A stretch of 64,000 nt of DNA from the NCBI GenBank assembly GCA_019137255.1, contig WPDH01000139.1, positions 1 to 64,000 on the forward strand. The letters are read 5' to 3'. Both the position numbers and the translations under genes were made by a program. Below are positions 58,701 through 64,000 of the stretch, piece by piece. Position 1 is the stretch's first letter, and every line of letters begins with the position of its first letter. The notes below the pieces were generated by a model. That model saw nothing but the letters and a program-made list of their open reading frames with translations. It did no database searches and was not told the DNA's origin. This DNA is from Corinectria fuckeliana. Lineage: Eukaryota; Ascomycota; Sordariomycetes; Hypocreales; Nectriaceae.

Positions 58701-60546
58701 GGCAAGATTGTGGGCTCAGCGGGGAGTGTTTTCCCTCTCGCTTGCTGCCGGCTCTTCGCATCGGTGGTCGTGTTGCACGGAATTATTACAAAGGCACGCC
58801 GCCGTGAGCAACTCCAACTTCAGCCCGGCCGTAGCGTCGCCATCCCACCCGCCCGCTTCGGGTTTCCCTCGCACCGGTATCCCACGCGCGCAGACGGCTA
58901 CCGTGCTACCCTCGGCAATCGAAGATGGGGGGCTTCAACGCTCCAGGCTGACTAAACGAGGAGCAGTCTCAGCTGCCGCAGAGGACAAAGCGTGGGGATA
59001 AGAGACAGGTTCGTTCCCGTCCCAAACCTTGGATACCGAACAAGGAATTTCGGGGCCGCGAGGGTGGTTCGTTTTGGCGCGGGTGTGGCACGCTCGCTAG
59101 TCGAGGAGAGAGAGACGATGGCCTGGGCTGAAGGAGTCTACTAAGTAATCTACTCGGCTTAAGCTACTATGTACCATGTACGTAGATGGTAGATGTAGGC
59201 TCTGATTTCAAACAACCCTGGAAAGGCTGGACCGTTCGAAATGCTGTCGATCGCGCGGCTTCTCCGCGGCGCATCCACCATCCACCCACCATCCACCAGC
59301 CATGGTCCGTCCTGGTGGTAATCCTCGGCAAAACACGTCGCGAGCAGGTGCAATTACCTAGACGAACTGCTGCGACAGCCAACAATCAACACCCAACAGA
59401 GTCAGTCAGAGTCAGAGTGGTCGAGTGACGCGTCGAATAGGGGTGGGCATTTGTTTCATGGACCCCTCGGGGGTTGCTGTCTCCAAGCCCGGCTTCCTCA
59501 ATTACCACCTATGTCTATGTATGTACTACGGTACTGGTAGGCTTGGGAGTGTCAGATGCCCAACGGCGGGGGATCAGCATAGGCATCAACCCGAGAGTCT
59601 ACTATACGAACAGTATGCTCTATAATGTACGTAGTACGGAGTATACACAGCATGTATGCGCACACGCCCGAGTCATCCAATCTGACGATCCTCCCAAGAG
59701 GCTGGAAAGGATCTTTTAGTCTCAACGTTGATTTTGAGCAGCGTCAACATCGGCGAACACCCCCCCTTGTAATCTGCGCTACCTTCATCCCAGGATCGCG
59801 GAACCACCCAGCTGGAAATGGCGAGACTTCCACTACTGCATAGGAGCATACTAAAAGCAACTTAGGCTTCCCAGGGGGGAGGGGAGGGGGAAGAAAACCC
59901 GTAAGGATACGGACATCTCCTCTTCCAATGTATAGCCGTAGCCACCGCCGTCATGGGGATCTTCGTTTGCCAGGGAGCCTGGCAAGTGGCAAAGGAACCC
60001 AGCCATCACCAGTCGACCGGGGGACGTGCTCCTTGCCGCTGTTTTGTCTGGCCTTTTTTCAAGCTGATACGGGAAGCGCATAAACATACGACCGTCTAGC
60101 CTAAGCTCTGTGTAACGAAGGGCAATCCGCTTTGTCGATTTGAGGGTTTTTCTTTTCTTTTTCCATCTGCCGCATGTAGTCTATGTATGTGGGTACTGTA
60201 TGTGCGCATGTAAGGATGGATAGATATACATACGATGTAGTTGCGTGTTCAACCTCGGAAATGAAGGGACGGTTGAAACTAGCCTTCCCGGCCAGCCTTC
60301 TGAGTCGATCGTCGACGGCCTCGTTCCGACCGGATGGGTCACTCCACCTGAGCGAACATGGCCCAGGGAGGGTCCTGGGTCAACCTAAAATTCATCTACG
60401 TAGTACTGTGCATGCGTGCGTGCGTACGTGTGTGTGAGAAATAAGTGTGTTTCAACAACATACGCCCGGGCTTTGGTCTCTACCGGCCGACGACGACCCC
60501 TGTCTGGTCATGTTCAGCTGCGCCGCACGAACGGGCGGCGAAGTCT
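52736..60546. other. Gene-poor block, right part
   Basis: About 7.8 kb contains no firmly supported gene. Two weak exon-like stretches on the plus strand (54392-54880 and 56018-56152) are listed as findings. A 10 bp tandem repeat lies at 56994-57033. C/T-rich sequence just right of 52735 (to about 52960) on the minus strand looks like the leader of the small Cys/His-rich gene. The final part is the 3' flank of the esterase gene. Confidence 0.5.
56994..57033 (+). repeat. Four tandem CAAGGGTCAC decamers
   Basis: Four perfect copies of a 10 bp unit lie head to tail. Confidence 0.95.
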
Positions 60547-62270
60547 TCATTTCTTGGTTGTGGTGGTGGTCTTGCTGGTGCTTGTGGGCCTTTTTGACGT
60601 TGTGGGCTTCTTGGTTGTGGTTGTGGTTGTGGTTGTGAGCTTCTTGCTTGTCGAGGTGGGCTTCGATGTTGTAGTGGGCTTTGATGCTGTAGTAGGCTTT
60701 GATGCTGTAGTAGGCTTCGTTGATGTAGTTGTAAGTTTCTTTGACGTGGCCACGTTGGCTATCTTAACAGTGCTCGCTGGCTGGGTAGTGCTCGTGGGAT
60801 TCTTGGGGGTAGTGGGTTTAGTGGTGGTGGTTGGTTTGGTGGTTGTTGTTGGCTTGGTGGTCGTCGTGAGCTTGGTGGAGGTAGTGGTGGTTGTTGGCGT
60901 AGTTGAAGTTATGGTGGTAGTAGTTGCTGGCTTAGAGGTAGTGGTTGATCCGGTGCTAGTGCTCATAGTCGTGCTGGTGGTGCTCCTAGAGGTACTGGTA
61001 GTCAAGGTTGTGCTGGCAGAGGTTGATGCTACGCTGATAGTACTCGAGGCGGTGCTGGCAGTGCTCTCCGTGGTTGTACCATCAGAACTTGAGCCAGACG
61101 CGGCGATAGTGACACTCGAATCCGTCGTCGCCGACTTGCTCGATGGCTTCGTGGTGGCCATGGACGTAGGAGCCGGCGTGTTCGAGCAGATATCCTGGGT
61201 ACACTGAAAAACCCCCGAGCCCCAGGCCTTTGCGACGTCGACTGCCACGAGCTCTTCGATGTGATAGCCCGGATGGTAATGGTTGAACCATAGCTGTTGA
61301 GCTGTCAGATTTAACGGCTCTCCCAGGAGTCGGATGGCCCTCGGTCAAGTACGTACACAAGCTTGGCCGTCTGAGTTGGTGCAGTAATTGTTCGGTGCTG
61401 CGAACTCTGTTGGGTTTTGAAACGCCGTTAGGAAAGGGGGCGCCGTGTCGACCGTCTTCACCTTGGCGTCTGCCTTGGCCGCCGCGAAAGTCGCGATGCT
61501 GTCGAGAAGCAGCGAGTTGAGATGGCGCACGGCGTAGTTGAGTCTTTCGTAATCCTTGCTGCTCAACGCCTGCTGCATGGGTGTCAAGTAGGTTGCTAAA
61601 CCCGGGCATCAACAACGTATCCTCAGCCTAGTTGTGGACATTCGAGACTCACGAGCTGTCGTCAGGAAAACGAATTGTCGGACTCCCATGGCATACAGCC
61701 TCTCGACCTGCTCCATGTACCGCTTCGCAATCCTGGCATGTCTCTGAGGGAGCCCGAGAAGCGTGAAGCTGGCCTTGATGTCGTTTCCGCCTATCCATAT
61801 GGCCGCCAGGGAGTTCTGGGCCGTCCACGGAGCGAAACTCGGCGCTGCGGAGAGCGTGGCGTTGAACAGCTGGACCTGGTGCACGAAGTCGAGGAAGTCC
61901 AGACCGTGTCTCGTATCCTTCAAAAGCGTGATGTCGACGACGGCGGCGCTGCGGGCGAAGTTGTAGAGGAAGACGGACGAGGCATTGAACTTGGTCACCA
62001 GGAACCCGGGCCAGTTCAGGCCGCCAGCGGAGGTGAACCCGGGAAGGGCCGGGTTTCCAATCGGGTTGTCGTCTGATGGCGGAGCGCCTGCCGGGTCCCA
62101 GAGTGTCTTGGAGTAGGAGTCGCCACTGCTTGGCGTTAGCACATTGGGTGTCAATGGATCATTGCAGGGTTATGGACGGACAAGGTGAAGAAGTAAGTCC
62201 TCTCTGGGTCCGCTGCCAGCACGGAGGTGATGATGGCCGGCAGGGCCGCGGCGAGGAATGGGATCCTCAT
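60547..62270 (-). CDS. Secreted GDSL esterase (CE16-like) with long Ser/Thr/Lys tail
   Basis: Four exons (62270-62182, 62125-61653, 61595-61357, 61293-60547) with 56-63 bp introns give 515 residues. A signal peptide (RIPFLAAALPAIITSVLA) leads into FTFGDSYSKTLW with the nucleophile Ser33. The oxyanion block IWIGGNDIKAS follows. The C-terminal block reads LWFNHYHPGYHI; the catalytic His274 is present, but the Asp normally three residues before it is Asn271. After about residue 300 the chain is a low-complexity tail of more than 200 residues, first Ser/Thr-rich, then TTKP-type repeats with many Lys, ending in TTTTTKK. There is no carbohydrate-binding module or GPI signal. The fold is that of fungal acetylesterases acting on hemicellulose oligomers; the tail would be heavily O-mannosylated. 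A TATA box lies 80 bp upstream. The exon 2-exon 3 junction splits a Pro codon. Confidence 0.87.
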
Positions 62271-62348
62271 GGCGATCCTACGGGACGGCCTGGCAGGATA
62301 CGGGGGAGGCACTCAGCCATGGGACGGAGGTATGCTCGCTATGCTGAT

Positions 62349-62356
62349 CTTATATA
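62349..62356 (-). promoter_or_regulatory. TATA box of the GDSL esterase gene
   Basis: TATATAAG on the minus strand lies 80 bases before the start codon. Confidence 0.5.
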
Positions 62357-63121
62357 TCCCTCTCGAGCGTTTGTGTGTCGGGGTCATCACCCCGAGCGCT
62401 ACGGCAACGGGTTCTCGACCCGGGGACTAAGTCGATACATTGCTTGGTAGCTGAGCGTGGCTCCTACAACCAGAGACAGCGGGAGACAAGAGTTGTTATG
62501 GGACCGAGGACAGTGGCAAACTGTTCGGGTTGAGACAGGAAGATCGTGGTCTCAAGTGGTTGGAATGCTCTCCCCGAGTCCATTCCGTGAAGGTGGAAAA
62601 GCCGGAAACAACGGCACACTTCATACCCAAGACTGTGGCGTATCTGTATTTGACCTGGTTGCTCGAAAACACTGCCGTTTGTCCTTTGTGGCATAGCTCG
62701 ACCACGTCGTCGGGAGAGGCGACTCTTTAGCCAATGCGTCAAACCTGCCAACCCCTGTCTATAACGTCGTGGAGCTGAGTCTAGATTCCGACCCTCTTTT
62801 TTGTCTTGCTCGCGTGACTCGCGATCGACTAAAGATTCCTGGCTGCCTTTCAGCTAAACCACTTAGGATACGCAGTAGATAAAGCAAGTAAGCTAGATAG
62901 AGGAAGCCAGTAGCGGAAGTCAATGGCGAAGTCAGATATTCAGCACCAAGTTCTAGAGCAACCAACAACCACAATTATTTAAGACAAGTCCCTAAATTAC
63001 ATGCAATCTCAGGTAGCTATCAACGCTAGTTGTCTCGATGCGCCACGAACGCTTCCTCGGCCCTGGCAGAAAGCCATTGGCCATACCAACGTCTAGCCCC
63101 TTGGCCAGCCAGCCACATTTC
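62357..63121. other. Intergenic region, no gene seen
   Basis: This is the upstream region of the esterase gene and the 3' flank of the partial regulator gene, both on the minus strand. No RNA gene or other feature was recognised. Confidence 0.5.
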
Positions 63122-64000
63122 CTACGAATCCAGCAAAGTCTCGATATCGCACCGCAGATCCACCAGATGCTTGGCCAGCGCCGCCTCGCGGTCCCGGAAG
63201 GCCTGGAAAGAAACGTCGACGACGCCCGCAAACATGGAGGCGCTGCCGGCCCCGGCCCCGGCCCAGCGCGCCGTCGAGCCGCGCAGGCGCGAGAGGAACT
63301 CCTCGGCGACTTGGATGGTCAGCGACATCTGCAGGAACGGCGACGACTCGACGGCAAACGACCCGACCGTCACGTCGGGCAGTTTCCAGAAGCGGAACTG
63401 GGCGCTCGAGTACGTCTGCGACAGCTCCGACTGGATCAGCCCGAAGACCTTCTGGTACATGTCCAGGAGCCGCATGTAAGTCGACAGGATGAACATGGAG
63501 TTGCCGAGGTCTGAGCTGTCGATGGCCGCCGACGCGTCCGAGGGCGGCTGCTCCAGGATGTCGGCCACGCGGCGCGTCAGCTTGAACATCTCGTCTATCG
63601 GGAAGCCGCTGCTCTTGAACCTCTCGTCGGTGGGCCGCCCGAGCGACGGGCCGTTGCGCGCCGCCTCCTGCGGCGGGGGAAGGGCCGACGAGAGGTCCAG
63701 CAGCCGGGCGTTGACGTCGGACAGCTGCGCCATCCAGGGAATCGAGGGCGCCTCCCCGCTCAGCGGTGCGATGTCTGTGCTGTGACTGTGACTGTGACTG
63801 CGGCTGTGGTGGTCGTTGTCGGCCAGGTGGATCTGCCGAGGGCGCTGCTTCGTCCGAGGGCGCGGGCGCTTGCCAGGGCTGCTGTGCGCAGGTACACAGC
63901 TTACCTGAGGCGCCACCGGAGGGGGTCCGTCTGCTGGTGGCAGCTGAGGCGCTGGTGCCACCGGGGGATATGCGTCGGCAGCGGGCGTGTCCCAGGCGTC
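63122..64000 (-). CDS. C-terminal part of a probable fungal transcription regulator (cut by window edge)
   Basis: An open frame runs from the right edge of the window to a stop at 63122, giving 292 residues with no start inside. It begins Pro-rich and basic (KRPRPRTKQRPRQIHLADND) with a His/Ser run. It ends in a helical region: PIDEMFKLTRRVADILEQPP, MFILSTYMRLLDMYQKVFGL, SLTIQVAEEFLSRLRGS and DREAALAKHLVDLRCDIETL. This order, with a YMRLLDMYQ-type helix, resembles the C-terminal regulatory part of AflR-like Zn2Cys6 regulators of secondary metabolism. The zinc cluster itself would lie beyond the window. A GTAAGC donor and CGGCAG acceptor delimit 72 in-frame bases near 63832-63903 that could be an intron; both readings keep the frame. 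The assignment is by resemblance only. Confidence 0.55.
   Translation of the reverse strand, partial: DAWDTPAADAYPPVAPAPQLPPADGPPPVAPQVSCVPAHSSPGKRPRPRTKQRPRQIHLADNDHHSRSHSHSHSTDIAPLSGEAPSIPWMAQLSDVNARLLDLSSALPPPQEAARNGPSLGRPTDERFKSSGFPIDEMFKLTRRVADILEQPPSDASAAIDSSDLGNSMFILSTYMRLLDMYQKVFGLIQSELSQTYSSAQFRFWKLPDVTVGSFAVESSPFLQMSLTIQVAEEFLSRLRGSTARWAGAGAGSASMFAGVVDVSFQAFRDREAALAKHLVDLRCDIETLLDS

Noticed and set aside
60416..61207. Plus-strand Val/Leu-rich frame of 263 codons
   Set aside because: It is the complement of the Thr-rich esterase tail (ACC/ACT codons read as GGT/AGT and GTG/GTA on the other strand) and has no start or homology.
62395..62430. Hairpin with GGGTTCTCGACCCGG resembling a tRNA T-arm
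   Set aside because: The loop lacks the invariant purine-A order of the B box, and no A box or cloverleaf can be drawn.

Overview
The window looks like nuclear DNA of a filamentous ascomycete, most likely a sordariomycete and perhaps a hypocrealean. Genes are interrupted by short (about 41-120 bp) introns with GTRNGT donors and CTAAC/CTGAC branch sites. Coding regions are rich in G/C at third codon positions. The gene set is typical of the group: a ccg-9-type trehalose phosphorylase, a Yos9 lectin, Psf3, Mn superoxide dismutase and an AA7 oxidase. A dispersed single 5S rRNA gene also fits. Species cannot be fixed from the sequence alone.

Left part (1-19 kb): a frameshifted relic of a helical-domain protein; a divergent Ras-like GTPase with damaged nucleotide-binding motifs; a secreted AA7 oligosaccharide oxidase; a small secreted double-psi beta-barrel protein; a centrosomin-N-motif coiled-coil protein; an F-box-like protein; a minus-strand 5S rRNA gene; and the ERAD lectin Yos9 ending in KDEL. 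A homopolymer C tract with two undetermined bases lies at 6636-6696.

Middle (19-44 kb): a 5.6 kb non-coding stretch leads into a C2H2-type regulator. It is followed by the GINS subunit psf3, divergent from mitochondrial sod2. Next come an aminoglycoside-phosphotransferase-like pseudokinase with an unresolved in-frame stop, an uncharacterised intracellular protein, a large secreted protein of unknown function, the eight-exon trehalose phosphorylase and a Pyr4/PaxB-like integral membrane protein.

Right part (44-64 kb): about 16 kb that is almost free of genes. The one well supported gene there is an 82-residue Cys/His-rich protein built from four very short exons. After it come a GDSL esterase with a very long Ser/Thr/Lys tail and, cut by the window edge, the C-terminal part of a probable fungal transcription regulator.

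The genes do not form an obvious biosynthetic or defence cluster. Most are conserved housekeeping, stress or secreted proteins. The unusual content is a set of degenerate relatives of known enzymes (GTPase, kinase, possibly esterase), the gene-poor block and the micro-exon gene inside it. I saw no convincing new multi-gene system. All exon boundaries come from reading splice signals and reading-frame continuity, without transcripts or database searches.
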